DNA of 55,375 nt, from positions 1 to 55,375 of IMG/VR virus record IMGVR_UViG_3300008110_000371. One strand, given 5' to 3'. The DNA is from a virus. Below, piece by piece: positions 30,478 to 38,540 of the stretch (positions are counted from its first letter, which is position 1; each line of letters opens with the position of its first letter). Below the pieces are notes generated by a model, which was given only the letters and a program-made list of their open reading frames with translations, had not been told where the DNA came from and ran no database searches. Made by a program: the position numbers and the translations under genes.

Positions 30478-30712
30478 TGTCATCCTCCCCTTGAGCGATG
30501 TAAGCCGATCGGACCAGTGAAAGCACGGTGTTCAAAGCTTCATCTTCGGTCATCAATTCACGGTCAACAACGTAATGCACATGAATGCCCATCAACCAGC
30601 TGATTACGTACATCACTTCATCGGCGTCATAATCATTGAAAAGCTCGATGGCCTTAGTTAGCAGATCTGTGCTTGCTTCGACAACCTTTTTTAACTCGTC
30701 ATCGGGGCTCAT
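30470..30712 (-). CDS. Small acidic helical protein (80 aa)
   Basis: MSPDDELKKVVEASTDLLTK and EVMYVISWLMGIHVHYVVDR make an acidic, helical protein ending GEDDND. Overlaps of 8 and 4 bases with its neighbours indicate translational coupling. No family recognised. Confidence 0.55.
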   Translation of the reverse strand: MSPDDELKKVVEASTDLLTKAIELFNDYDADEVMYVISWLMGIHVHYVVDRELMTEDEALNTVLSLVRSAYIAQGEDDND

Positions 30713-31227
30713 AGCGTCCTGCCTTGCAGCCGCTCGGCAACAAGTTTGGCGTAGCCTGCGATATCAGCCCATGAGTCAATGTGATCCGCATCGCCGTTGA
30801 TGATGCGAGCGATCTTATGGATGATCATGTCCAAAGCTTCTGCTTGATCATCGGCAAGGCGCTTGTTCCTTGAGCCAAGCTCCCTGTAGAGCACTGACTT
30901 AAACTCTTGCGCCGTCTTAGCAAGCGAGACAAAGGTGCCGTAGCTTTGGGCGCGCTCTTGCAGGATCTTATCAACGCCATCAAAAACAGCCTTCTTAGGC
31001 TGAGTAGCGTCAGCAACCTTCCGTACCGCCTCTAAGAGGCTGAGGGGTATGACGCCAACCTTGGGCTTGCGAGGACCGAGCTTGCGTCCCTTAAGCGGTG
31101 ATGGACCGAGCTTGCGTCCTTTCAGGGGCGAAGGCTTTTTGCGTGGACCGAGCTTACGCCCCTTGAGCGGTGAAACCTTCTTGGCAGGTGCCTCTGGTGC
31201 AACGTCTTCTTTACGTTTCTTCTTCAT
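30709..31227 (-). CDS. DUF6378-like protein with basic N-terminal repeats (172 aa)
   Basis: The C-terminal 90 residues (ILQERAQSYGTFVSLAKTAQ, ADDQAEALDMIIHKIARIIN, HIDSWADIAGYAKLVAERLQ) fit the DUF6378 pattern, a MazG-like helical fold in my reading. The N-terminus is different: three copies of SPLKGRKLGP separated by Arg/Lys, after a KKKRKEDV start, giving a strongly positive tail likely to contact nucleic acid. AGGAGAG supports the ATG at 31227. Confidence 0.65.
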   Translation of the reverse strand: MKKKRKEDVAPEAPAKKVSPLKGRKLGPRKKPSPLKGRKLGPSPLKGRKLGPRKPKVGVIPLSLLEAVRKVADATQPKKAVFDGVDKILQERAQSYGTFVSLAKTAQEFKSVLYRELGSRNKRLADDQAEALDMIIHKIARIINGDADHIDSWADIAGYAKLVAERLQGRTL

Positions 31228-31229
31228 GA

Positions 31230-31499
31230 TTACTCTCCTGTTGAAAATAGAGCTTTGTAAAAAGACCACTTGGCCTTGTAAAAAGGATCCTCACTGGGTG
31301 GGATCCAGGTCTCGCGTGGCTCTCGCTTAATGTTGACTGCAAGGCCAACACCCCGAAAGCTGTACTCGACTTCTTCGACGGGTCGGCTATCGATCTCCTT
31401 TGCACCACGCAGATCAAAACGCGTAAGCGTCTTGGCAGCAGGCTGGTTACGAAACCTTGCTAGGACATCTGAACCGGACTTCCATTGACGTTCTTCCAT
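31230..31499 (-). CDS. Protein of unknown function (89 aa)
   Basis: MEERQWKSGSDVLARFRNQP followed by AKTLTRFDLRGAKEIDSRPV and an aromatic C-terminus (FYKAKWSFYKALFSTGE). The CAGGAG site seven bases before the ATG is clear. Stops two bases before the next ATG. Not recognised. Confidence 0.55.
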   Translation of the reverse strand: MEERQWKSGSDVLARFRNQPAAKTLTRFDLRGAKEIDSRPVEEVEYSFRGVGLAVNIKREPRETWIPPSEDPFYKAKWSFYKALFSTGE

Positions 31500-31514
31500 C
31501 TTCTTTCTCCTGTA

Positions 31515-31682
31515 TCAGTAAGGTGCTAACTCAACATCGCTGAGTTCATTTACTTTATCACGTCTTTTTTGTTTTTGTCGCCATTTGATGATTTTTTCTT
31601 GCTCTTGCTTTGTCCTGAATGGCCATTTCATCTGTTCAGGACTGATAGGAAAGTCAGTCTTCGTGTTGCTTTCTGTATTCAT
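31515..31682 (-). CDS. Small basic protein (55 aa)
   Basis: The ATG at 31682, with GAGGGA upstream, opens MNTESNTKTDFPISPEQMKW and continues with a Lys/Gln/Arg-rich helix (TKQEQEKIIKWRQKQKRRDK) and an acidic end. The start lies inside the 3' end of the upstream gene. The basic helix could bind nucleic acid. Function unknown. Confidence 0.5.
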   Translation of the reverse strand: MNTESNTKTDFPISPEQMKWPFRTKQEQEKIIKWRQKQKRRDKVNELSDVELAPY

Positions 31683-31869
31683 TGTATTCCCTCAGTAGTT
31701 TGTCATGCATCTCGTGCAGTTTGTGTAACTTCTCATCAGCCTCGGCCCAACGAAGCTTCCACACCTTGGCAGCTTCGATGTGATTAACGGCGTACATGAT
31801 CGTGCGCGCGTCTTCTCTGTCAGTCATCTGCTCGGCCATCAGCCGAAGTTGGTCGGTCAGGTGTTGCAT
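31654..31869 (-). CDS. Small coiled-coil protein (71 aa)
   Basis: The ATG at 31869 has AAGGAG six bases upstream, so it is preferred over a TTG at 31890. The product MQHLTDQLRLMAEQMTDRED and the heptad-like LRWAEADEKLHKLHEMHDKL predict a long coiled coil. Function unknown. Confidence 0.55.
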   Translation of the reverse strand: MQHLTDQLRLMAEQMTDREDARTIMYAVNHIEAAKVWKLRWAEADEKLHKLHEMHDKLLREYNEYRKQHED

Positions 31870-31886
31870 CGGTTTCTCCTTGGTCG

Positions 31887-32255
31887 TCAATCATCCACGA
31901 GTACGCGCAGATGTTCAATTGATACTGGAATTCCAACTCGCGTATCTCCCGCCTCAACCGGTCCATACGGGTCTGGTAGTAGTTCAAGTTGGCGCGGATC
32001 CCGCTCCGGGATAGGTTTCTGTAGGGTTCGATGGTGTTCAAAGGCTTCGTCCTCTAAAAGCATTAGATTAGATTCAGTCAATGCGCCGAGAATGTTGACA
32101 CGTCTTGGCCTATCTTGATGTTCAAGATCAAGCCATGCGGTTTTGATATCGATTTGCTCAGGCAATCCAGCTTCGGCTGGCAGGACTTCGTATTGAACAA
32201 ATACTTCTAATTCATTCAACACGTTCGATAACGGGGTTGTGAAAGCGCGCTTCAA
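31887..32255 (-). CDS. Accessory protein of unknown function (up to 122 aa)
   Basis: The frame opens at a TTG at 32255; a GTG at 32222 (giving NELEVFVQYEVLPAEAGLPE near the start) is a likelier initiation point and shortens the overlap with the upstream gene. The middle (RVNILGALTESNLMLLEDEA) is hydrophobic and the end acidic. A TTG-initiated shadow frame lies across its 3' half (31820-32041). Not recognised. Confidence 0.5.
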   Translation of the reverse strand: MKRAFTTPLSNVLNELEVFVQYEVLPAEAGLPEQIDIKTAWLDLEHQDRPRRVNILGALTESNLMLLEDEAFEHHRTLQKPIPERDPRQLELLPDPYGPVEAGDTRVGIPVSIEHLRVLVDD

Positions 32256-32517
32256 ATTCTTTCTCCATTTCTTTAGCTTTCTCGGGGTCTACGCGAGAAA
32301 GTGTACGTAAAAACTCCGCGTAGATCAAGCGATGCGCAATCGTTGAACGAGAAACCATATGAAACTCACTCAACTCTGTCAGCATCGCATAGGCTTCCAG
32401 TGGAAGCATCACCGTACACCAAGGTTTTGTTTGTCTGCGCGAGGGCGAGACAACCTTCTTCTCACGCTTAAACCATAAGCGTGGTCGGCCCTTCTTGGAC
32501 TTCTTTTTAGTAGTCAT
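32212..32517 (-). CDS. Ribbon-helix-helix-like DNA-binding protein (101 aa)
   Basis: From the ATG at 32517 a Lys/Arg-rich start (TTKKKSKKGRPRLWFKREKK) leads to WCTVMLPLEAYAMLTELSEF followed by MVSRSTIAHRLIYAEFLRTL. One strand plus two helices is the Arc/MetJ ribbon-helix-helix pattern, suggesting a small repressor. It lies directly downstream of the polymerase terminator. An N-terminal extension to 32568 would run through that terminator and is rejected. Confidence 0.55.
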   Translation of the reverse strand: MTTKKKSKKGRPRLWFKREKKVVSPSRRQTKPWCTVMLPLEAYAMLTELSEFHMVSRSTIAHRLIYAEFLRTLSRVDPEKAKEMEKEFEARFHNPVIERVE

Positions 32518-32518
32518 G

Positions 32519-32548
32519 AAAAAAGCCCGTGATCCTTGGACCACGGGC
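32519..32548 (-). terminator. Rho-independent terminator after DNA polymerase, built from heptamers
   Basis: On the minus strand GCCCGTGGTCC-AAG-GATCACGGGC is followed by TTTTTT. The stem arms are CCGTGAT, CCTTGGA and CCACGGG, three units of the dispersed heptamer family. It lies 87 bases past the polymerase stop codon and ends the replication transcript. Confidence 0.75.
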
Positions 32549-32634
32549 CAACATCGTCGGGAAGACAACAGGAGAGGTAGCTATAGACACTACCGCGTTC
32601 ATTATGCAGCCCATGGAGAACGGTGTAAAGATGC

Positions 32635-35463
32635 TCATCCCATCGACGCTCCCCACGTCTCACCTATCTCAACGTCCACCACTGACGGTACTTCAAGCTG
32701 CACAGCATTAGCCATGATATGTGCGGCCTCTTCAGCCTCTTCACGCTTGTTCACGGATAGCGCAAGCTCGTCATGTACGGAAAGCAGGAGATCAAACCCT
32801 GCTTTATGGAGTTCAACCATAGCCTTCTTGGTCTGATCCGCTGCTGAACCCTGAATCAATCGATTCAGGCCCTTATAAGTCATTGCACGCTTGATTCTTG
32901 GTCCATATTTGATGGAGGCTTCCTCAAAGGGCAGTGCCTTATTGATACCCCATTCAGTGGGCTCCCAAAGCGGGAAGCGACACTTGCGTCCTAACAAGGT
33001 ACGGATCGCGCCACCGGATCCCCGATGCTCAATCCGGCGCATCACGGCATCCACGGTGCCACGCAAGAAGGGCACTTTTTGATGAAAGGTTTTGATGAGT
33101 TCACTGGCCTCATCTAGAGGCATATCAAGCTGTTGAGCCATCTTTGCTTTTCCGGCGCCGTACATGATGGCCAGGGTGCAATTTGATACTAAGGTGTTCG
33201 ATACAGTGAAACGATGGCGGGGTCCGGCATTGAGTATGTCGTACACCTTCGCATACCGACGCGTTGATACGTGGGCAATTGATCGGGCTCCACACCTTGT
33301 TTGATCAACTTCACTGTCCAACCGCTCGTAAACTGGAAGTTTGGGTGATCCGTTTTCACAAGATGCCAAACATGACCTAAACAAACTCTCTGACCACGAT
33401 ACGTAACATAGCGTGTTATGCGACGGTTGGCACTGTTCTGTGAGGACGTGGCACACCGAATGTTCCCACGTACGTAACCCTTGTTGTTGTCGATCCGATC
33501 GATCTGTTTGCCAATCCAATCCTCGGCTGGAGCCACTGTGAGCAAATACTCCACCAATTCCTTGACCGACTCGAACTCGCAAGTTATGCCACGACTTCCA
33601 TAATGAGCATAACCCTTGTCGTTTGGATTGTTGCAGCGTTGGAGGATTGAAACCGCTCTCTTTTGTAAAAGAGATACCCCACGGGAAGAGACTAATAAAT
33701 TGCCCGCCAGACGATGACGCTCCGTCATGGCACAGGAGTTGCATTGTTTTGACCTTCCACGTTTCAAGTTGTCTAAAACCTTCCAGTCCTCGACGCCACA
33801 GGCGCATCGCACCCTTGTATAGTGATGCTTGCCACGACGTTGGATCTCCCTGGTGACCACTGTCCACATACCGAATTGCTTGCCCAGCATTTCCGGTTCG
33901 TACAGGTGTCTCCAGTCTTGATGCTGCGAGCCCGAGAGAAATCTTCCCTGATTCGACTGTCCAGATGTCGTGATCCGGTGTTGCGGTGAGATTGCCATAG
34001 GTGATTACCTCCTTGTTACCCATGAACACCACGCCATCGTGGTTCACCCATTCTACCCCATCCCATACCTTATGTGCCGTGGTTATTTTTTCAATGGGGA
34101 CTAGCCCACTATCAGTGAGTACAAGTTGGCCTTCTGCAATACATGTCTTCGCAACCTTCCGTGGCACGTTCGCTGCGTCGGCTACGATCTGATAGAAGTC
34201 TGTTCTCGGATTCTCTCGATAAGCCTTCACGACTTCGTCAGTACCAGAAAGACCTAATAAATGTGCGTAATGAATCAAGATCCTTGGTTCTTGAGACGAG
34301 AAGTCGTTTGCGGCCCATTTTTGACCCTCCTCCGGAAGGAAAAGTCCCCTGACTAATGGACCAAGAACCTCGTGTCTTGCGCTGACCTGTTGAAGATTCG
34401 GGTTGGCCATGGAAAGCCTGCCTGTGACCGTGCCACCATCGTCTGATCGAATCTGATTGATGTGCGGGTGGATGCGGCCATCGTGTGCAGAGAAGTCCAA
34501 GTAAGGCTGCAAGAACGTGCCGTGGGTCTTGTTGAGCTCGCGTGCTTCAACGATCTGTTTGCAGATCGGGTGCTCGTGCGTGTCAAGAAAACTCTTGGTA
34601 AAACTTGGTAGTCCGTTCGCGGTCCTTGGGTAATGGATCCCGAGCTTGTCAAACCCTGTAGCGATGCTGGCTGCGGCCCAGATGTCTACGGGCGACCCGC
34701 AGGCCTTGCGAATGGCCTTAACCAGTTGGGCCTCTTTGTCTTGCATCTCGCCCACGAGCTTGGTTGCCCGATCGCGATCAAAGCGGATGCCGCGCTTGGT
34801 GATGCCGACCAGCACAGGAAGGAGTTCAGTTTCTAGATCAAAGATCGATTCAACTTCTTCCTTGCGTAAGACCGCTTTGAAGTGCTGCCAAAGCTTAAGC
34901 GTGAGCGCAGCATCTTGCTCGGCGTACTCGCCCACAAACATGGCAGGTAAACGCCAGAGTTCTTTCTTGGCATGAACGCCAAAGTCTTGTGCGGCCTCCT
35001 TCAGTCCCTGCTCAGACTTGACCTCTTTGAGGTAATCGAAACCGAGGGCATTGAGGGCGTAGCTGAATCGGTTTTCATCGATGCAAGCAGCAGCGACCAT
35101 GGTGTCAATGATTCGACCCCGCACATTAAATCCAGAGGCGAGAAGCCATCCAAGATCGTAGGCGGCGTTGTGCATGATCTTGGGACATGGAAGGTCAAGC
35201 ACACGTCGAATGAATCGCTCAACAATCCCACGGTCAAGGTTACCTCCACCCTCATGAGCAACTGGGTAGTAACCTCGCCATCCTTCAACAGCAATGGCGT
35301 AGCCGACAATGTAACCATCATTTCTTGGCCATCCGGGGCCGAACCGTTCCATGTTTCTGTCGCACGTTTCCAGATCAATTGCAATCTCCTTGGCGTCAGA
35401 TAGATCGGGAAAAGAGGCCGGGGGAACCCACTCGGAGGTGGGCGGGAATAGTGGTAGCGTCAC
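32635..35463 (-). CDS. Family A DNA polymerase interrupted by an intein
   Basis: The protein has a 3'-5' exonuclease domain (IAIDLETCD at 28-34, MHNAAYDLGW about 97-106, YAEQD 180-184). Its polymerase domain includes motif A (NDFSSQEPRI, Asp387), motif B split by the intein (RKVAKT 435-440, then CTLAIMYGAGKAKM from 762) and motif C (LLSVHDELA, about 893-901). No 5'-3' exonuclease domain is present. Extein length is 621 residues. It starts at a GTG overlapping the helicase stop (GTGA), with AAAGG upstream. It replicates the phage genome together with the adjacent helicase, primase and SSB. Confidence 0.92.
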   Translation of the reverse strand: MTLPLFPPTSEWVPPASFPDLSDAKEIAIDLETCDRNMERFGPGWPRNDGYIVGYAIAVEGWRGYYPVAHEGGGNLDRGIVERFIRRVLDLPCPKIMHNAAYDLGWLLASGFNVRGRIIDTMVAAACIDENRFSYALNALGFDYLKEVKSEQGLKEAAQDFGVHAKKELWRLPAMFVGEYAEQDAALTLKLWQHFKAVLRKEEVESIFDLETELLPVLVGITKRGIRFDRDRATKLVGEMQDKEAQLVKAIRKACGSPVDIWAAASIATGFDKLGIHYPRTANGLPSFTKSFLDTHEHPICKQIVEARELNKTHGTFLQPYLDFSAHDGRIHPHINQIRSDDGGTVTGRLSMANPNLQQVSARHEVLGPLVRGLFLPEEGQKWAANDFSSQEPRILIHYAHLLGLSGTDEVVKAYRENPRTDFYQIVADAANVPRKVAKTCIAEGQLVLTDSGLVPIEKITTAHKVWDGVEWVNHDGVVFMGNKEVITYGNLTATPDHDIWTVESGKISLGLAASRLETPVRTGNAGQAIRYVDSGHQGDPTSWQASLYKGAMRLWRRGLEGFRQLETWKVKTMQLLCHDGASSSGGQFISLFPWGISFTKESGFNPPTLQQSKRQGLCSLWKSWHNLRVRVGQGIGGVFAHSGSSRGLDWQTDRSDRQQQGLRTWEHSVCHVLTEQCQPSHNTLCYVSWSESLFRSCLASCENGSPKLPVYERLDSEVDQTRCGARSIAHVSTRRYAKVYDILNAGPRHRFTVSNTLVSNCTLAIMYGAGKAKMAQQLDMPLDEASELIKTFHQKVPFLRGTVDAVMRRIEHRGSGGAIRTLLGRKCRFPLWEPTEWGINKALPFEEASIKYGPRIKRAMTYKGLNRLIQGSAADQTKKAMVELHKAGFDLLLSVHDELALSVNKREEAEEAAHIMANAVQLEVPSVVDVEIGETWGASMG
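33189..33998 (-). CDS. HNH homing endonuclease nested out of frame inside the polymerase intein
   Basis: The 269-residue frame is shifted by one base relative to the polymerase/intein frame and lies wholly within the intein DNA. It has an N-terminal zinc-binding segment (GKQFGMWTVVTREIQRRGKH, Cys65, Cys67, Cys86, Cys89 with CxC and CNSC). A classic HNH segment follows (GKQIDRIDNNKGYVRGNIR then CATSSQNSANRR, residues 163-193), as in phage intron-type HNH endonucleases. A perfect AAGGAGG lies nine bases upstream of its ATG. Its start precedes intein block B and its stop lies eight bases inside the intein end, so both splicing blocks are dual-coded. Confidence 0.85.
   Translation of the reverse strand: MAISPQHRITTSGQSNQGRFLSGSQHQDWRHLYEPEMLGKQFGMWTVVTREIQRRGKHHYTRVRCACGVEDWKVLDNLKRGRSKQCNSCAMTERHRLAGNLLVSSRGVSLLQKRAVSILQRCNNPNDKGYAHYGSRGITCEFESVKELVEYLLTVAPAEDWIGKQIDRIDNNKGYVRGNIRCATSSQNSANRRITRYVTYRGQRVCLGHVWHLVKTDHPNFQFTSGWTVKLIKQGVEPDQLPTYQRVGMRRCTTYSMPDPAIVSLYRTP
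34008..34014 (-). promoter_or_regulatory. Internal Shine-Dalgarno for the nested endonuclease
   Basis: AAGGAGG on the minus strand, nine bases before the ATG at 33998. In the intein frame the same bases code for K-E-V. It indicates independent translation of the nested gene. Confidence 0.8.
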
Positions 35464-36959
35464 AGTCGAAAGCCTTTCTGGTTGCTGCGTGGCATGACCA
35501 AGTGCAAGGTTTTACGAGTGCGCGTGATACCAACATAGAGCAACCGATTAATGTCGTCGGGGTTAGTGTCATAACTTTTGGCAAACTTAGTAGACAGGTC
35601 TGTCAAAAGTAGAACATTATCAGCTTCTCCACCTTTTGCGCCATGGATCGTGGAAAGTTTTATCTTCGGTGCTGCATTTAATTTCACACCGCGTCGAAGT
35701 AAAGCAATGATGTACTGGCGCTGGCTTGCACTGATCTTGGTCAGCACCTCGTGCCAGATGCCATCGGTCAACAGGCCCCACTTCGCATGCAAATCCTTGA
35801 TCGAGTACATCCGATCCTCGGGCGCACTGTTCAAGGTTTTAAATCCTTTAGCAATGAGCCCTGGGTCGAGATACGAGTAGATCGTTTTAGCAACCGATAG
35901 CGGGACCTCATTGCCCTTGCGCAACCCTTCCCAGCCGTAGACCGCTGCGAGCACCTTCTCGCCAATGCTCCGTTGTCCATGGCGCTCGAAAAGCAAACCT
36001 TGACTCTTGAGCCACTCGGGCAGTTCATCCAGCATGTAGTTTGCAGCGGCCATCACGAGCCACTCGCCATCGGTCATGTCGGCTTGGGAGAAATGGTTAT
36101 AGGTTTGGATGTTGCCCTGCTCATCACGAGCAGACCACTCCTTGGGCTGTCGATGGTGGATGCGCTTAACCACGCGCTCGGCTAAGGCGTGAACCTTGGC
36201 AGGGATACGGTAAGACTTATCCAGCACCTTGACTTCGCCAGGGAAGGTAAGGAACGAATCAACATCAGCACCTGCCCAGTTGTAGATCGCCTGATCATCA
36301 TCGCCTGCTAGGTAAACACGCGTAGAGCGTTTAGCAAGATCCTTGACTAACTGCCACTGAAGGCGCGAGAGATCTTGCGATTCATCCACAATCAGTGCAT
36401 CAAGGCGCGGTAAGCGATTGGGTTCTTGCACGATCAACTCAAGCAGATCGGTGAAGTCAAGCAGTCCGTTCTCGCCTTTGTACTGACGATAGGCCCGCTC
36501 CACGTACTCGAAATGAAACCACTCGATATCAAGCGAGGACTGGTTATAGTGGGTCTTTAGATCAAGGCCCTTGATCCGTGCAAGGTTGATCTCGTTCAGA
36601 ATGGCGTTGTCTGCTCGCGCTACGAACCCATCGATGTCGTTTTCTGTAGCGATCTCTAAGCCACAGCTTCTGCCAAACTCTTTATAGTTTTCATCTTGCA
36701 TCATCTCGCTCTTGTTAATCCCAAGACAGCGAAAGGCCAGCGAATGAAGCGTCCTGAACCACGGGAAATCCGTAGCAGGGTTTAGATGTGGGAACTTCAC
36801 GATCGCCCGATCACGCGCCTCGTTAGCCGCTTTGCGTGTGAAGGCAAAGTAGCCGATCTTGTTTGAGGCGGTGTCCTTGGACAACTCGTCTTGCACCACG
36901 CCCAAGAGGTACGTAGTTTTGCCGGTCCCGGGGGGACCGAATACTTTTTGCGTGCTCAT
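35460..36959 (-). CDS. UvrD/Rep-like superfamily 1 DNA helicase
   Basis: All main SF1 motifs are visible in order: GPPGTGKTTYLL (Walker A, residues 8-19), IVDESQDLS (motif II, about 190), AGDDDQAIYNWAGAD (motif III, about 216), STIHGAKGGEADNVLLL (motif V, about 440) and LLYVGITRTRKTLHLV (motif VI, about 475). The 499-residue length suits a compact phage UvrD-like helicase. It probably unwinds DNA ahead of the adjacent polymerase. It shares TAATG with the true end of the primase and GTGA with the polymerase start. Confidence 0.9.
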   Translation of the reverse strand: MSTQKVFGPPGTGKTTYLLGVVQDELSKDTASNKIGYFAFTRKAANEARDRAIVKFPHLNPATDFPWFRTLHSLAFRCLGINKSEMMQDENYKEFGRSCGLEIATENDIDGFVARADNAILNEINLARIKGLDLKTHYNQSSLDIEWFHFEYVERAYRQYKGENGLLDFTDLLELIVQEPNRLPRLDALIVDESQDLSRLQWQLVKDLAKRSTRVYLAGDDDQAIYNWAGADVDSFLTFPGEVKVLDKSYRIPAKVHALAERVVKRIHHRQPKEWSARDEQGNIQTYNHFSQADMTDGEWLVMAAANYMLDELPEWLKSQGLLFERHGQRSIGEKVLAAVYGWEGLRKGNEVPLSVAKTIYSYLDPGLIAKGFKTLNSAPEDRMYSIKDLHAKWGLLTDGIWHEVLTKISASQRQYIIALLRRGVKLNAAPKIKLSTIHGAKGGEADNVLLLTDLSTKFAKSYDTNPDDINRLLYVGITRTRKTLHLVMPRSNQKGFRL

Positions 36960-38520
36960 TAGAACGGACTCGCTTGTTTAGCCGCTGGCGTCTCAAAGGG
37001 TGCTTCTTGTTTCGGGAAGCATGGGATACGCCACACGCGTGTGGTGCGGCCTTTGAGAAACATGGGTAATGGTTCACCGCCAAGATCACGCAGCCGCGGG
37101 CCATCTTCGGTGCGCTCAGGCCCTTGAAGTTATTGCGCGTGAGGTGGTCCTCAAGATCCTTGATGCGGAAGTAAACCTTCTGATCCTCTTCATCCACCCA
37201 GGGCCTGCCCATGAGGATTTCATCACGGTCCATGGCCTGCTGGATGTGCGTGGTGAACTCCTCCAAAAGCGCCGTGAATCGCCCTGTGATGGTGGTGTCC
37301 TCGGATGCCTCTTGAATCTGCTCTAGCTCGACCATCTCACGCAGTAAGGCGTTGAGCACTTGCTCCCAGTCTTGTTTGCGTAGCGTGGGCGGTAAGAGGT
37401 TGATCTTGTCCATGCACGCTTTTTGAAACGCCGCTTGGTTGTAGAGACTCTCCGTATCGAGCTCAACGCGCCTGCCGTTGATATCCAAGAACCATAGTGG
37501 AGGCTCACTGTTGTACTTGGAGAGGGCAGACATTTGAGGAGCATCAGGGCCATCGGCACCAACGCCAAACTTGCGAGTGCGACAAAGGCCAGCATTACAA
37601 AAAGAATTAATCGGTGCATCTTTACACTTGTACTTGTAATCTTTTTTGGTCAGTTGCTTAACGATAACCTGCAACTCGCTCAGTCCCAATGGGGGACCAA
37701 AGTACTTTTGATTGTGCTCGGCAAGCTTGTCTTCCCAGTTGTGCGCACCCGTGCGCTTGAGGTAGATGCCGATATTGAAAAGGCCGTTGTTCCTTGTGCC
37801 TTCAGGAAAGCCCTGTGAACACAGCGTCTGTAAACAAGGCGGACCGTCCTTGATGGGCTGCTCAGGCTTGGCGGGTGCCTCTGGTGCAACGAGTTGGTCT
37901 TGCACCGCATCGTCATATAAACGATAAAACTCTTCAAGCGTAGCTGCCGTGCCATCGCTCTTAATGCCATAGCGCAGCGTTTCATCGCCGCCAAAGTAGG
38001 GTAGGTTTAAGAAGTTGCCCGTATCGCCACGGTCAACAAGAATCTCGCTTTGCTTGGGAAAGATCTCTCTGCCTGACTCACCCAATAGGGCTGCACAGGC
38101 GGTGAGATACTGACGCATGTCAGCGGCAGGGATCGGTTCCTTGGTGAATGCAAATACATGCGCGCCGCCTGATTTGCTGCGGCAAACGACAAGGGGCAGC
38201 TTCAGCGTCTTGATCTTCTCCACAACGCTGCGGTGATCGAGGGGATATTGATCAATATCAATACAGCCCCAAATGCAAGAATTATCAGCCCGGATAGGAA
38301 TAATGCCAAGAGAAGGCTCAACACCTTCCAGATGCTTTTCCCAGAGCTCATCCACCGGTGGTTGTCTAACCACCACGGCCTTTCCCGCTTGCTTGCCATC
38401 TCCCCTCGCCTTCTCAATCCGGTAGGTTCCGTAGGCGATATCCAATCCCTCAAAGATCGCCTTGAAGCGTTTGATGTCAGTCATTTCTGGCTTTCTCACA
38501 ACGGGGTACTCCCCGGTCAT
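36959..38520 (-). CDS. AEP-type primase (TOTE-like), frameshifted near C-terminus
   Basis: The N-terminal half carries an archaeo-eukaryotic primase signature: CIWGCIDIDQYPLDHRSVVE with the DxD acidic pair, then LPLVVCRSKSGGAHVFAFTK, and later a Cys-containing segment (PCLQTLCSQGF ... FCNAGLCRTRKFG). It primes phage replication. The continuous frame reads on to 36823 as a foreign-looking tail. A one-base shift at about 37090-37100 instead restores PLPMFLKGRTTRVWRIPCFP and a natural stop at 36959-36961, overlapping the helicase ATG as TAATG. A real mutation, recoding or a sequencing error are all possible. The start at 38520 is used; 38484 is an alternative. Confidence 0.75.
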
Positions 38521-38540
38521 CCGGCTTTCCCCCAGGTCAA

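Larger units (their letters stand above)
33181..34143 (-). mobile_element. Class 1 intein in DNA polymerase motif B
   Basis: The 321-residue intein starts with Cys441 (block A: CIAEGQLVLTDSGLVPIEKI) and has block B at GNLTATPDHDIWTV with the TxxH motif. It ends with block F (KVYDILNAGPRHRFTVSN) and TLVSN before the extein Cys762. Ser replaces the usual penultimate His. The roughly 230 residues between blocks B and F are rich in Ser, Gln, Trp and Cys and show no domain. In another frame the same DNA encodes an HNH endonuclease. Confidence 0.88.

Noticed and set aside
31820-32041. A 73-codon minus-strand frame overlapping two accessory genes
   Set aside because: It opens at a TTG without a good ribosome-binding site, lies across two better-supported genes and has no family resemblance.
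33181-34143. Treating the polymerase intein and HNH frame as one frameshifted gene
   Set aside because: The intein frame is open throughout, both splicing ends are in the polymerase frame, and the HNH frame has its own start, ribosome-binding site and stop. Two compensating errors are less likely, though raw reads should confirm it.
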